64,000 nucleotides of DNA from Papaver somniferum. Its lineage: Eukaryota; Streptophyta; Magnoliopsida; Ranunculales; Papaveraceae. The first letter of the stretch is position 1. Each line of letters starts with the position of its first letter. The DNA lies in assembly GCF_003573695.1 (NCBI RefSeq), contig NC_039365.1, positions 131,279,466 to 131,343,465 of the forward strand, written 5' to 3'. The position numbers and the translations under genes were made by a program. Of this stretch, positions 13,182-23,651 are shown piece after piece. A model generated the notes under the pieces. The model searched no databases. It saw only the letters and a list, made by a program, of their open reading frames with translations, and was not told the origin of the DNA.

Positions 13182-14753
13182 TGATGTGATTTGTAGATAG
13201 TGGTAAAAGTGGTTCGATTCTCAGACTTGTGAAGGATATTAATTAGACTTAAATTCTAATATTAAAATAGAAAACTCACTAAAAATTATAGCAAACTCAA
13301 TCAAAGATGATATCAATACTAAAATAAACACTGAGGCTAATATTCCACTATTTTCCAAGTTCAAAGTGATTAAACCAATACTTATATTTATGCAATTTTC
13401 TCGTTTAATTTGATTCTAAAATATTGCAACAAGTAGATTTTCAAAAGTAGTAATTGTAAATACCAAGTATGAAGCATCAAAAGTCTTAAAACTAAGCATA
13501 CTCCATCAAAATAGATCACAATCACTCAAATAAAAATCATATTCAATAATAGTTCAAGGCAAATAATCATATAATTATTGCAAATAAAAAGATAAAATAG
13601 AATATACCACTTTTTGTTGGAAAAATAGCTTCCTCTATCGCCTCAGCAATGGGGTTTAGCTCCTCATCATGATCTCAAAATATGTATTTGTTTCTCAAAA
13701 GATGATTAAAAGAGTGAAAAGTAATAACACAGATTGTTTGCAACAGTGTATTGGTGTTGCAAAACAGCTGTTACAATGGAACTGTTACAGAAAACTGTTG
13801 TAAGTATTGTTGCTTTGTCGCTGATTTTAAGACCCTAGAATACGACTGTCCTGCACAGCTTAATGTTCTTCAGCTGTTAAACAACGACACTGTTCTGCGA
13901 CTGTTTCCCGTGCGTCAATGTTCTTCGCGTTCTTCCTCTTCAGCAGCAGCAGCAGCAAAAACAGAGTTTGGTAAAGGTCTGATTTCTTCTTCTCTGGCTC
14001 TACTTAGGTTCCCAGACTCTCGACACCTCTTGTATATGACCCAAGACATCTATTTATATCAAAAATACCGATTAAATCTCTCCCAAATCTTCCAAAATCT
14101 CTTTCCTTCTCTTTACGGCCAAGTTGCAGCAATTTCTTGTTTTAGAATTTCTACGCGTTTCTGAGCTTTCCTTTTTATTCTAAACTCTTTCTTAGATGGA
14201 TACAAATATTTGGGAAAGTTTACAGCACTTTAATCTCTCTAAAATTCCCTAAAACAGGTCACACACGTGATTTTCCATATTTTCTGTTGTGATAAAAATC
14301 CGTCAATTAAGCCCAGTCTAATCGATTTAAACACCCATATCAGATTCCTAGACCCATAAGGAGTCTATCCTATGAAAATCAGAGGTTTAATCGACCTCAA
14401 ACTCCTCCAAATCACGATTGCCAAAATCTGTTCTTCACTGCACCTATTTTCCCGCCAAAACCTGGTTTTTGAAATGTTGAAGATGGTTGCCCCTTATCCA
14501 GGGTAGGGGTGCGATTAGCAACTGCCTGGAAATGGGATGCCCCTTAGTAATTAGGTTACCCCTTATCCAAAGTGAGAGTCCGAATAGCAAATGTCCTCCG
14601 GGTGCTTTCCGACAACTTTTCGAGCCAATTTTTTCCAAAAATGTTTATTGGCCAATAATACCTACAAATAAATAAAACACCATAATAAGTACAAAAATGA
14701 GCCCTAACAATATATAGAATCGAGACAAATCGGACACAAAAATGTGTCTATCA
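13182..14753 (-). repeat. 5' LTR of the Athila-like element
   Basis: 1572 bases, bounded by TGAT...ATCA and paired with 3855-5428. As a 5' LTR on minus it abuts a primer-binding site at 13176-13159 and would drive transcription leftwards. A TATA box lies at 14058-14051. Confidence 0.93.
14051..14058 (-). promoter_or_regulatory. TATA box in the Athila-like 5' LTR
   Basis: TATAAATA on minus, conserved at the matching place in the other LTR (4731-4724). It lies about 700 bases into the LTR, a plausible U3/R border. Confidence 0.55.
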
Positions 14754-15559
14754 TCACGCAGATGAAGCCTTTGAATCTCATAGTGAAGAGGAGGAGGTGG
14801 AAGATCCTCAACAGCAACTTCTTGTACCTCGGGGTCCGCAACAGCCTCGGGAACCACAACCATTTCAGTACCAACAGGTATCTCAGTATCCTCAGGGGGT
14901 GGAGATAGCATAGAATTATGATCATTCATCCACGAAGGTGGATCAGTAGATGAAGAGGGTCTCAGTTCCTTCCTCGTAGGCTTCTTCGGAAGTCTTATTA
15001 TCCCTAACACATGCAGGAAGAGCATCCCATCAACAATGGCGGACTGAAATCACAGTCAACTCAAAAGAAAATTGGGGGCAAAAACAGGCATACTTTGGGC
15101 ATGGTTTTAACTAAACCAACCAAGGAAAGTGGTTTAAACCCATCATAAGACGAAATCGAAGGATATTCATCACCATGAATAAAATTGCAGACGAAGAACA
15201 ACCTTGGCAGAATCAATATCAAAATACGAAATGAAAACAAACCCAAACTCTCATGCAACATGGAGAACACAACAAAATCTTCAAATAACGCATGCATACA
15301 TCCAAAAACATCAATGTCGATTCAATGAAAATTAACCAAAGTCGAAGCAAGGAGAATCCAAGACGGAAATCCAAACATCCAGAGAAGAAGCAGGGTATCA
15401 CTTACTTGTATGTGATGATCGAGTGTTAAACAGGAGCCTTGGCGAATCAAAAGGATGATCAACAGTTGACAGCGGAAGAAAAATCTATGTGAAAGAGACA
15501 GAGAGCGACAATTCGAGGGGAATAAAATGAGTTAATGAAAATTCCTCCTCGTTATTCTC

Positions 15560-15567
15560 TTCTTATA
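15560..15567 (-). promoter_or_regulatory. TATA box of the Tat1 antisense gene
   Basis: Reads TATAAGAA on minus. It is followed by about 150 bases of T/C-rich leader and a consensus donor GTAAGT at 15405-15400, giving a 5' untranslated exon of roughly 15530-15406 and an intron to 15044. It lies inside the element between the coding exons and the PPT, so the gene would have its own promoter rather than the LTR's. Confidence 0.5.
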
Positions 15568-15716
15568 GGCGGCTGGAGAATCCAAAATTTTGGACGTCCC
15601 GAAATTCAAGGGGAAGTTATTGCATGAAAGGACATGTGGGGACCATCCAACCGATACGTGCTAAAATGGCGACGCTACGGGAATTTTTCTTCTAATCCTA
15701 CCAAATGGTATAATAT

Positions 15717-15734
15717 GAAAGAAAAGGGGAAAAG
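15717..15734 (+). other. Polypurine tract of Tat1
   Basis: GAAAGAAAAGGGGAAAAG ends exactly where the LTR TGTGAATACC begins. It fixes the 3' LTR start and the plus orientation of Tat1. Confidence 0.75.
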
Positions 15735-16153
15735 TGTGAATACCAATATTCTGCGGAGCACTTGTCACGATCTTAGTGGTCGCATACAGAATAACTGTAT
15801 AGCCCTAGCTATACAGAGAAACCTAAGTGGCAGAGGATACCTTCGCAGATCTACTTTATCTCATCCCAAGAAGGGATACCTCGACGGCCAAGATGAAAGA
15901 AGTAAGGCCTAGTCTAGGGGGAGGCAGCTGGCGAAGGGATAAAGGTAGATGACATATCTAATCAACATTAAATGCACAAATCTCTTATCTACACGCGTAA
16001 TCAAAGCACGTGGAGAGAGATGATGTGGTGGAACCTGACTGGCGGAGGCTGGCGGTGAATGAAGGTACAATCTGTACCGAGGTTGGGAAGTTCCCGAAGG
16101 AACGTGGGTCAGCTGAGGTGGCAGAGTTCGACTGGAGAAAGCACGCGGTGAAG
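15735..16153 (+). repeat. Truncated 3' LTR of Tat1 (copy A)
   Basis: Matches the first ~420 bases of the solo LTR at 17290-18195 (TGTGAATACCAATATTCTG..., the CTTATCTACA and GAGAGAGATGATGTGG blocks). Identity stops at about 16153; the LTR's TATA box and 3' half are missing. It is cut off by the leader of an opposite-strand relative. Confidence 0.78.
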
Positions 16154-16632
16154 ATGGCTAAGCATCTTTTTCAAAAATAGTACGAGAATGACGTCTGAAA
16201 AGATGGCTATTTAATATATTATGACACCCTTGGAGAAAACAATCTTAAATGTTGAAAGCAAATCAGAAGGGGTGTCAGATCTTCCCCGAAAAGAGTTTAT
16301 TAAATGCTTTGGAAGATCCTTTTTCCTTAAATTCTCACTGAGATTTCTCTGCAGTCAGAGGTACTCAGATCTAGAGGATACCTTGTCGTAAAAGGTTATT
16401 TTAGTACAAAACAAAAGTTTTAACGTTTTGTGAACGTGTATTTTCCGAAAACTTTGAGTCTTTAGAGGCTATGAACTCAGAGAACTTGCGTAAAGAACGG
16501 ATAAACAAATCACTAAAAGTGAGATTCATCGTTGTAGAGATCATATCTATTAGTTAAAGAAGATGCGTAATTTAAAAATCAAAGGAACATAAAAACTCAA
16601 GTTGGTGAGCAAAACCTTCTAGTGCCAAACTG
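16154..16632 (-). other. Leader fragment of a minus-strand Tat1-family element
   Basis: Lies immediately inside the minus-strand LTR that ends at 16633. Its first bases on minus, CAGTTTGGCACTAGAAGG (16632-16615), are in the primer-binding position. No gag is recognisable before the junction with LTR copy A at about 16153. Confidence 0.5.
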
Positions 16633-18446
16633 TGACTACTAATTTTCCGTAGTCTACGTAATCTATACAACTTAGAGAATCAGATACTAAGCAGTATCGA
16701 TATCTCTGTTGAACTGATGATGCTAAGTAATAAAAGGTATTCAAGATCACAATAATAACGGAGAACACAGATATAATGTAATGGTACTAAGTTATCATGA
16801 GCCACAAGAGATTACGTGGTTCAAATTTTGTCTACGTCCACGGGGTAATGAGTGATTGTTTGTATTAAGTTGTGGTGGTTACAAAGATATTAAATGCTTA
16901 CCAATTTAATAGAGAGAACTCAAGTTGGATTAAATATTTAAGTTCTAAACATTAAAGAGGTATAAGATAAGACTAGATCTTCTTCTCCTAGATATTGAAT
17001 GCCCTTGATTTGCTGGTGAAGCTTGGTATTTATAACCCCTTCTGTTCCAGGTGTATCTTTTTTGTCTTTGGATCCATCATTTCCTGATATACCTTTCGTA
17101 CAAATGGTACCTTCGTTCACCACATGCTTTCTCCAGTCGGACTCTGCCACCTCAGCTGACCCACGTTCCTTCGAGAACTTCCCAGCCTCAGTATAGATTG
17201 TACCTTCGTTCACTGCTAACCTTTGCCAGTTATACTCTGCCACATCATCTCTCTCCACGTGCTTAGATTAAGCATGTAGATAAGAGATTTGTGAATACCA
17301 ATATTCTGTGGAGCACGTGTCACGATCTTAATGGGCGCATACAGAATAACTGTGTAGCCCTCGCTATACAGAGAAACCTAAGTGGCATAGGATACCTTCG
17401 CAGATCTACTTTATCTCATCCCAAGAAGGGATACCTCGACGACCAATATGAAAGAAAGTAAAGCTTAGTCTAGGGGGAGGCATCTGGCGAAGGGACATAG
17501 GTAGATGACATATCTAATCAAAATTAAATGCACAAATCTCTTATCTACATGCACAATCAAAGCACGTGGAGAGAGATGATGTGGCGTAACCTGACTGGTG
17601 GAGGATGGCGGTGAACGAAGGTATAATATGTACTGAGGTTGGGAAGTTCCCGAAGGAACGTGGGTTAGCTGAGGTAGCAGAGTTCGACTGGAGAAAGCAC
17701 GCGGCGAATGAAGGTACCATTTGTACGAAAGGTATATCAGGAAACGATGGATCCAAAGACAGCAAAGATATACCTGGAATAGAGGGGGCTATAAATACCA
17801 AGCCTCACCAACAAACTAAAGGCATTCAATTCCTAGTAGAAGAAGATCTAGTCTTAAGCTTATACCTCTTTAATGTTTAGAACTTAAGTAATTACTTCAA
17901 CTTGAGTTCTCTCTATTACTTTGGGAAGCATTTAAGATCTTTGGAACCACCACAACTTAATACAAACAAATCACTCATTACCCCATGGACGTGGACGAAA
18001 GTCGAACCACGTAATATCTTGCGTCTCATGATAACTTAGAAGTATTAAAGTTACATTATTATTCTTTGTTATTATCGTGATCTTAGATATCATTTATTAC
18101 TTAGTATCATCATTTCAACAGAGGTATCATTACTACATAGTATCCGATCCTCTGAGCTGTTTACATTACGTAGACTATAGGAAAATTAGTAGTCATAAGA
18201 TTTGTGCATTTAATGCTGATTAGATATGTCATGTACCTCTGTCCCTTCGCCAGCTGCCTCTCCCTAGACTAGGATTTACTTTTCTATCTTGGACGTCGAG
18301 GTATCCCTTATTGGGATAAGATAAAAATAGATATGCGAAGGTGTATTCTTCTACTCGGGTTCATCTGTATAGCAAGGGCTATATAGTTATCTTGCACGCG
18401 ACCACTGAAACCGTGACACGTGCTCCGCAGAGTATTGATATTCACA
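16633..18446 (-). repeat. Minus-strand Tat1-family LTR interrupted by a solo LTR (copies B and D)
   Basis: 18446-18198 (TGTGAATATC... to GCACAAATCT) and 17289-16633 (...to TAGTAGTCA) together make one complete LTR with no large gap or overlap. The 908 bases between them are an opposite-strand LTR of the same family. TATAAATA lies at 17034-17027 on minus. Confidence 0.78.
17290..18197 (+). mobile_element. Solo LTR of the Tat1 family inserted in an inverted copy (copy C)
   Basis: The LTR runs from TG at 17290 to CA at 18195, about 906 bases, with no internal region. The sequence AGATT flanks it (17285-17289 and 18198-18202) as the target duplication if two extra bases (TA, 18196-18197) are counted at the right edge. 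TATAAATA lies at 17790-17797. Solo LTRs arise by recombination between the two LTRs of one element. The CGTGGACG...ACCACGTAA segment near 17985-18015 is a short inverted motif in the presumed U5. Confidence 0.75.
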
Positions 18447-19326
18447 GATCCTATCAAACAAATATGAAGATGCAGCCAACAGATGTCATCTAAGGTGGAA
18501 TGATCCTTAAAATGGGAAAACTGAGAGAGTTGAAAATAGTCTGAAAAGTAAATGGATGGAGAATGATATAATCTTGTGTAAGATTCCCAGTTTTTGTAAG
18601 AGCCCTTATCAGAGATACTAGACCACTTGGTACCCTCTTTTGGAGAAGCAAAAAGGGACTTAGGCTTCGATATCACGTGGGTCTTGTAGAAAAGAACCAT
18701 ACAAAGGGTATATCCAAACAAGCCACATAAAATTTTTATCCTCACGTATTTCCTATTGCCTATACGTGAGCATGATGCATAGAAGGGTTGGTGAGTATTT
18801 AAGAGCTTTATCTTGACATAGTTGGTAAGCAAGAAAATCATTGCACAACCTTCCAAATGTCATAAACACCGTTGGATGTGGTAAAATTGAAGGATGGTAA
18901 TTGTATGAGTGAGGTTTGGTGGGGTTATTATTAGATTTACATGTATTGAGAGAAAAGGGTTTTTTTGTATAGTAAGAAAAAATGTTGGCCTGAGCGGTGT
19001 GAGGAATAATCCAACTACTGATCATACCCCAATTAGCAAAAGTGCCTCTCAACCGGTGCTGCTTACTCTGAATCTGCATAAAACCAACAATTTTAATTGA
19101 AACCCAAATAAACTCTTCATAATTAGGTGACCTAAGGATGCACCTCTTAATAGCAGTCCCAACAGGATTGAAGGCAAATGAAGCGTCTAAAATTAGACTT
19201 TGAAAATAGAGTTTAGTAGAGTAATAATGGTTTCTAAAGGGTTGCGCATGACATTGAAGTGGATTGAATAGCCAAGTGACAAGACGCTTGAGCAAATGCC
19301 ATAAAAGTCCATTTATGGCTAATCCT
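18447..19326 (-). other. Unassigned DNA with a long minus-strand open frame
   Basis: This is the left flank of the LINE. A minus-strand frame is open from the insertion point to 18753 (about 190 codons; WHLLKRLVTWLFNPL, GTAIKRCILRSPNYEEF). I recognise no domain. Composition is not strongly gene-like, so it may be chance or the remnant of an exon now separated from its start by the LINE. Confidence 0.3.
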
Positions 19327-19358
19327 CCACCATTATTTATGGACCTCCATACCTTGCA

Positions 19359-20084
19359 ATGAAAGTTCTTTTCTATAATATTAGGGGTCTGAGAAGACCT
19401 AGGGCTCAAGATAAACTAAGGTCTTTAATAAATCAGTTTCAACCTTCTTTAGTGTTTATAGCTGAACCAAAAATAAATTGTAGTGCATCTTTCTGCAATA
19501 AGTTGAATCTTCCAGGAATGCAAAATATGGTGATTCATAACTCAACATCAAATAAAAAAGGGAACATATGGTTGTTTTGTAATAAGAACTTGCCTACATC
19601 AACTGTTGTCTCCATGTCAAGTCAGATGATTACAGTCATCATTAGGGAAAATTTGGTGTCTGGGGTTCATGCTCATGTGGGTGTTGTGCAAAGAAGATTT
19701 TTATGGTCTGAGATGGAAGCAATAAGTGATTTACAACTTCCTTGTCTAGCAATTGGTGACTTTAATGCCATCACAACATCAATGGAAAAAGTAGGAGGAA
19801 AGCCAGCTAATACTAGAAATATGCTTGAGTTTAACACTTGTTTAGAAAAATGTGAACTTCATCAATCTCCTAAATCAGGACTTGATTACTCTTGGTCACA
19901 TTGTCAGCATGGTGCAAGAAGGATCTTATGCAATCTTGATAGAGCAGTATTTAACAATTTATGGATTCAAAAACATGGAGTACGGAGTTATAAGGTTGGA
20001 ATGAGAATAGCATCTGATCATTCACCATTACTGGGAGGGTGTGTTACTTGTCCTAAACCAAAAAATGTTCCACAAAATTTTTAG
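19359..20084 (+). pseudogene. LINE ORF2 endonuclease domain
   Basis: An apurinic-like endonuclease, which nicks target DNA. The Asn motif is in FYNIRGLRRP, the Glu in VFIAEPKI, the Asp/Asn pair in AIGDFNAI, and SDHSPLL closes the active site. The key residues are all present. The frame ends at a TAG (20082-20084) within the linker to RT, followed by another TAG near 20173, so the downstream RT is separated by nonsense mutations rather than frameshift at this point. Confidence 0.9.
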
Positions 20085-21999
20085 AAGATTTGGTTAGATC
20101 ATCCCAATTTTATGGATGTAGTAACTAAAAGTTGGTCTGAAAAAATTGAAGGAGACCCTGTTTTTGTGTTTTAGAGCAAATTAAAAAAGCTTAAAAAAGT
20201 TTTAGTAGATTGGAATTGGAGAGTTTTTGGTAATGTGAATGTGCAAATTAAAGAAGCAGAAAAAGAAGTTCAAGATGCAATGAAGGAGTCTGATGCTAAT
20301 CCTCTCAATGAAGAATTCTTGGAAAAATTAGTGCAAGCTGAAAATAATTTAAATTCTAAAGAAGTACAATTAAGTACAATGATGAAGTTGAAGGCAAGAA
20401 CCAAATGGGTCAAAGAAGGCTCTGCAAACACAAGCTTCTTTCATACAAAGCTGAAGGTAAGACAAGCTAGAAATTCCATTATTGAATTGGAAGATGCTAA
20501 CAATGAAATTGTCACAGATCAAAGTAGAATTGCAAAATACTTATTGATTACTTTGAGGAAAAATTCAAATTTAAAGAGGTAGACATTTCAGAATCTTTAA
20601 TTGGAGTAATTCCAAAATCTATAACAGAAGAAGATCAAGCAATGCTGGATGCAATTCCTTCAAGTGAAAAAATAAAGAAAATTATTTTTGAAATGGATCC
20701 TGACAGTTCTCCGGGTCCAGATGGCTTTTCAGGCAGTTTTTATAAGTCATGTTGGCAAGTAATTCAAGTTGATGTAGTAAATGCAGTCCAATTCTGTTGG
20801 AAGGTGATTTATTCCAGGGGGCTTAAACTCAAATTTTCTAGTGCTTTTGTCAAAAATTGAAAGTGCTAGATCTCCTCAACATTTTAGACCAATTGGGCTG
20901 AGCAGTGTAAGTTTCAAGATCTTCACCAAAATCATCACAACCAGAATGTCATATCTTATGAACAAGCTCATCTCTCCACATCAAGATGCATACATAAAAG
21001 GAAGGAATATACAAGACCAAATAGTTCTTGCTTCTGAGATGATAAATGAAATGAAGAAGAAAAGAAGAGGAGGTAATATTGGACTCAAGTTAGACATATC
21101 ACAAGCCTATGACTCTGTGAGATGGAAATTTCTATTCCAAGTTTTAATCAAATATGGTTTTTCAGTCACATGGTTCCAATGGTTAAGTACTTTATTTGAA
21201 TCTGCAAAAGTCTCAGTAATGACAAATGGTGGTCCTAATGGTTTCTTCTCAGTTGGTAGAGGATTAAGACAAGGAGATCCACTATCTCCAATTCTTTTTG
21301 TGCTAATGGAAGATGTTCTTAGTAGAAATATATCCAAATCGTTAGCTGAAGGCAACATAACTCCAATGGTAATAAGAAATGGAATTCATCCTTCTCACAT
21401 GTTCTTTGCTGATGATATGTTCATATTTTGTAATGGTGCAAAGAAAAGCATTCAAAATCTGATGAAGATTCTAGAAGAGTATCAGAAAATTTCAGGTCAA
21501 GTGATTGATAAAAGTAAAAGCAAGCTCTTTGTGGATGGAATAACAGATGCAAGGACTATGCAAATTAAAGAGTTAATGCAAATAGAAGTAAGTTCTTTAC
21601 CTGATAGATATTTAGGAGTAATTTTACAAGCTGGCAGAGTAAAAATTTCAACAATGTTGGCCAATGGTGGAGATCTTGCAAAAGAAACTGGCTACTTGGA
21701 AAGGTAAACTACTGTCATTTAATGATAGGTTGGTATTGATAAAATCAGTACTCAGTAGTATACCAATCTATAGCATATCAGTGTATATGTGGCCAAAATC
21801 AATAATCAAAATATGTGAGAGGATAATCATGAATTTTTTATGGTATGTATATGGAGATACTAGAAAGTTTAAACCTCTCTCATGGAAGAAGGTATGTTCA
21901 CCTTATAATGAAGGTGGATTGGGCATTCAAAGACTGGAAGTTCTTAACAAAGCACTATTAATGAAACTGCTGTGGAGAATAATAAATTGTGGTGAATAA
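20085..21999 (+). pseudogene. LINE ORF2 reverse transcriptase domain, several frames
   Basis: A linker (20235-20582, coiled, ending NSIIELEDANN) leads into RT: SSPGPDGFSGSFYKSCW (20642-20860), FRPIGLSSV, HQDAYIKGRNIQDQI, GLKLDISQAYDSVRW (catalytic Asp), GLRQGDPLSPILF and FFADDMFIF (FADD box, both Asp present) in 20841-21707. The thumb follows (WKGKLLSFNDRLVLIKSVL) in 21664-21999. Frames change at about 20575, 20855 and 21690. RT uses the nicked target as primer to copy LINE RNA. Confidence 0.9.
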
Positions 22000-22005
22000 C
22001 GGGCT

Positions 22006-23437
22006 ATGTTCATCAAAGCTAAATACCAATATAAACATGGACAGTGGAAGAATAGTTGGCAACTTTCATCAATTTGGCCAGGTTTAAAATGTGTATGGAA
22101 TCACTTAAAAGAAAATATAAGGTGGTGCATAAGAGATGGTAAAAAAATATCCATCTGGTTTGGTTCTTGGATTAGTGATTCTCCTATCATTGAATATGTT
22201 GGATATTCTGATTATGTAAAATCTCACATCAACATGAAGGTGTCAGACTTAATCAAGGAAGGAAAATGGAATTTATCTGGTCAGATTAAACTCATTCTTT
22301 CAGATTATACTCTGCCTGAAATTGGCATTGGAAATGATAACATAATTTGGAAAGGAGGCATAAAAGGTAACTTCACAACTTCCTCAGCCATAAATTTAAT
22401 CAGAAATAAAGAACAACATTTGCATTGTTACGATAAAATCTGGAATTCATATCTTCATCCTTCTATAACAAACAACATTTGAAAACTAGTTCAAGGAATA
22501 TATGTAGATGATACTATACTGGTTGAAAGAGGGTTTGAACTTGCTTCTAGATGCTATATTTGTGAATCATACAATATGCATCATTTTCTGTGGGAATGCA
22601 AATTCAGTAAAGAAATATGGAGTTGGATATGTCTTGTATTCAATGTTAAAACTCCTAAAACTATTGAAGAAGTGTGGAATAATGCTAAAGGAAAGAGTCC
22701 ATTCATTAAAGAATGCTGGGGTGTTGCTGCTTGTGCAATCTTAAAAGAACTGTGGTTCCAAAAAAAAAGATGTTATTTGAGCAAGTTAAGCCAAATATTC
22801 AAAGTTTCAAGGGAAGAATTAAAAAGACAGTCTTTGAAGGAGGATTCAAAATTAAAAGCCACAAGTGGGGTGCTGATATTGATGACCATGTAATTCTATT
22901 ATTTAAATTGGAACCAAGGAAACTTAAATATCACTGCATTAAAACTTGCTATTGGATACCAAGAAATACTGGAGTTGTCATGTTTTGCTGTGATGGGGCA
23001 TCATTTGGAAATCCATGAGCTGCTGGTTTAGGAGTAGTAATAAGAGATCATTTATGTCAAGTATTGGGAGTTATCTCTAAAGGAATTGGCATTTCAACAA
23101 ATTACATTACAGAAGTATATGCATCATCTGTGCAGTTGAGTTAGCTGTAGAATGGCATATTCAAGATATAATTATCAACTTAGATTCCAAAACTATGGTA
23201 AATGAATTTGCAGAAAACAGAATGCCATGGTTTGTTAAAATGAGATGGAACAAGGCAATTGCTAAGATTCACTCTATCCAGTTCAGGCATAGTTTCAGGG
23301 AAACTAATTTGTCTGCAGATGCAGCTGCAAAAAAAAGGAGCTCTACTGGTAGCGGGTCAAAGATAAATTTACTATGGAAGACCATGTTTTTATCAAGAAT
23401 AGAATTGCCTGATATTGCATATTATAGAATGTGCTAG
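22006..23437 (+). pseudogene. LINE ORF2 C-terminus: zinc-finger-like region and RNase H
   Basis: 22006-22482 (WCIRDGKKISIWFGSW) and 22576-22893 (HHFLWECKFSKEIW) correspond to the region after RT, including the zinc-binding RVT-like segment. From about 22970 an RNase H is readable: CCDGASFGNP with the first Asp, GLGVVIRDH, and at the end FRETNLSADAAAKKR with the last Asp. Frames are broken at 22482, about 22900, 23018 and about 23140. The 3' tail (23438-23547) is AT-rich, ending in A residues. Confidence 0.82.
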
Positions 23438-23651
23438 TATTCTCTTTTAATGCCTATGTAGTTGGTTATTCTCTTTTTAATGAATTTTAACTTGTAATCT
23501 TTAACAACATTTCCTTTCAATTTAATATATAATATGTGATTCAGAACAAAAAAACCACCATTATTTAAGGGAGACATGGTGATAAACAGATTATTATACC
23601 AAATTAAATCAAAAACAGAAATCATAGAAAAAAAGGTTAAGGAATAAGGAG

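Larger units (their letters stand above)
3855..14753 (-). mobile_element. Complete Athila-like Ty3/gypsy LTR retrotransposon, defective
   Basis: Two near-identical LTRs (3855-5428 and 13182-14753) start TGAT and end ATCA. Exact 5-bp target duplications TCACG flank the element (3850-3854 and 14754-14758). Coding order on minus is gag (12166-11261), gag C-terminus/protease/RT (11339-8289), RNase H and integrase (8277-6660). The first ~166 aligned LTR bases differ at five positions, so the insertion is not brand new. At least six frame changes disable gag-pol. The gag text (LRLFPFSLKDKAKSWL, CPHHGL), the protease motif DLGASVNLLP and the absence of a second RNase H point to the Athila lineage. 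There is no env-like ORF in 5447-6659. Confidence 0.93.
1580..15043 (-). pseudogene. Antisense spliced gene of Tat1: gypsy-type-transposon-like domain plus coiled coil, split by an Athila insertion
   Basis: Gene model read on minus. An acceptor at 15045-15044 opens an exon at 15043, which runs to 14754, is interrupted by the nested element, and resumes at 3849-3087 (donor GAG|GTAACC). Further exons are 2934-2631, 2553-1936 and about 1855-1580 (stop TAA 1582-1580). Splice phases agree across the internal junctions. Removing the insertion and one TCACG copy restores a continuous frame: IQRLHLRD on one side runs into KDNYARLSL on the other. The N-terminal part is proline/acid rich. The middle (RNFPYDENN, MQYTGNYWHALRESW) resembles proteins annotated in plants as 'putative gypsy type transposon'; this is my recollection, not a search. 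The last three exons are heptad-rich coiled coil (ENASLRIDVDDLRIER). In-frame TAG codons at 1972-1970 and 1687-1685 sit where Gln would fit. Function unknown. Confidence 0.7.
1..16153 (+). mobile_element. Tat1: 3' part of a Tat-like Ty3/gypsy retrotransposon, 5' end outside window
   Basis: Seen: integrase tail on plus (21-860), an opposite-strand spliced gene (1580-15043), a polypurine tract (15717-15734) and, directly after it, an LTR beginning TGTGAATACC (15735). That order (pol, antisense extra gene, PPT, 3' LTR) matches Tat-lineage Ty3/gypsy elements, known to carry extra ORFs downstream of pol in either orientation. The Athila-like element at 3855-14753 is nested inside and must be subtracted. 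The LTR is cut off at about 16153, where a leader of an oppositely oriented relative begins. The assignment to one element is inference from order, orientation and the PPT-LTR junction. Confidence 0.75.
19340..23554 (+). mobile_element. L1-type LINE, 5'-truncated, with 13-bp target duplication
   Basis: CCACCATTATTTA occurs on both sides (19327-19339 and 23555-23567), and the right end carries a short A run (23548-23554): the marks of target-primed insertion. The inserted 4.2 kb starts a few bases before the ORF2 Met (19359) and lacks ORF1. Domain order is endonuclease, RT, zinc-finger region, RNase H, as in plant L1 elements with a C-terminal RNase H. Many stops and frameshifts show it is dead. 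Confidence 0.93.

Noticed and set aside
18753..19409. 218-codon minus-strand open frame as one gene
   Set aside because: Its first codons lie inside the LINE (from 19340), so the start is artificial; only the part left of 19327 could be older sequence.
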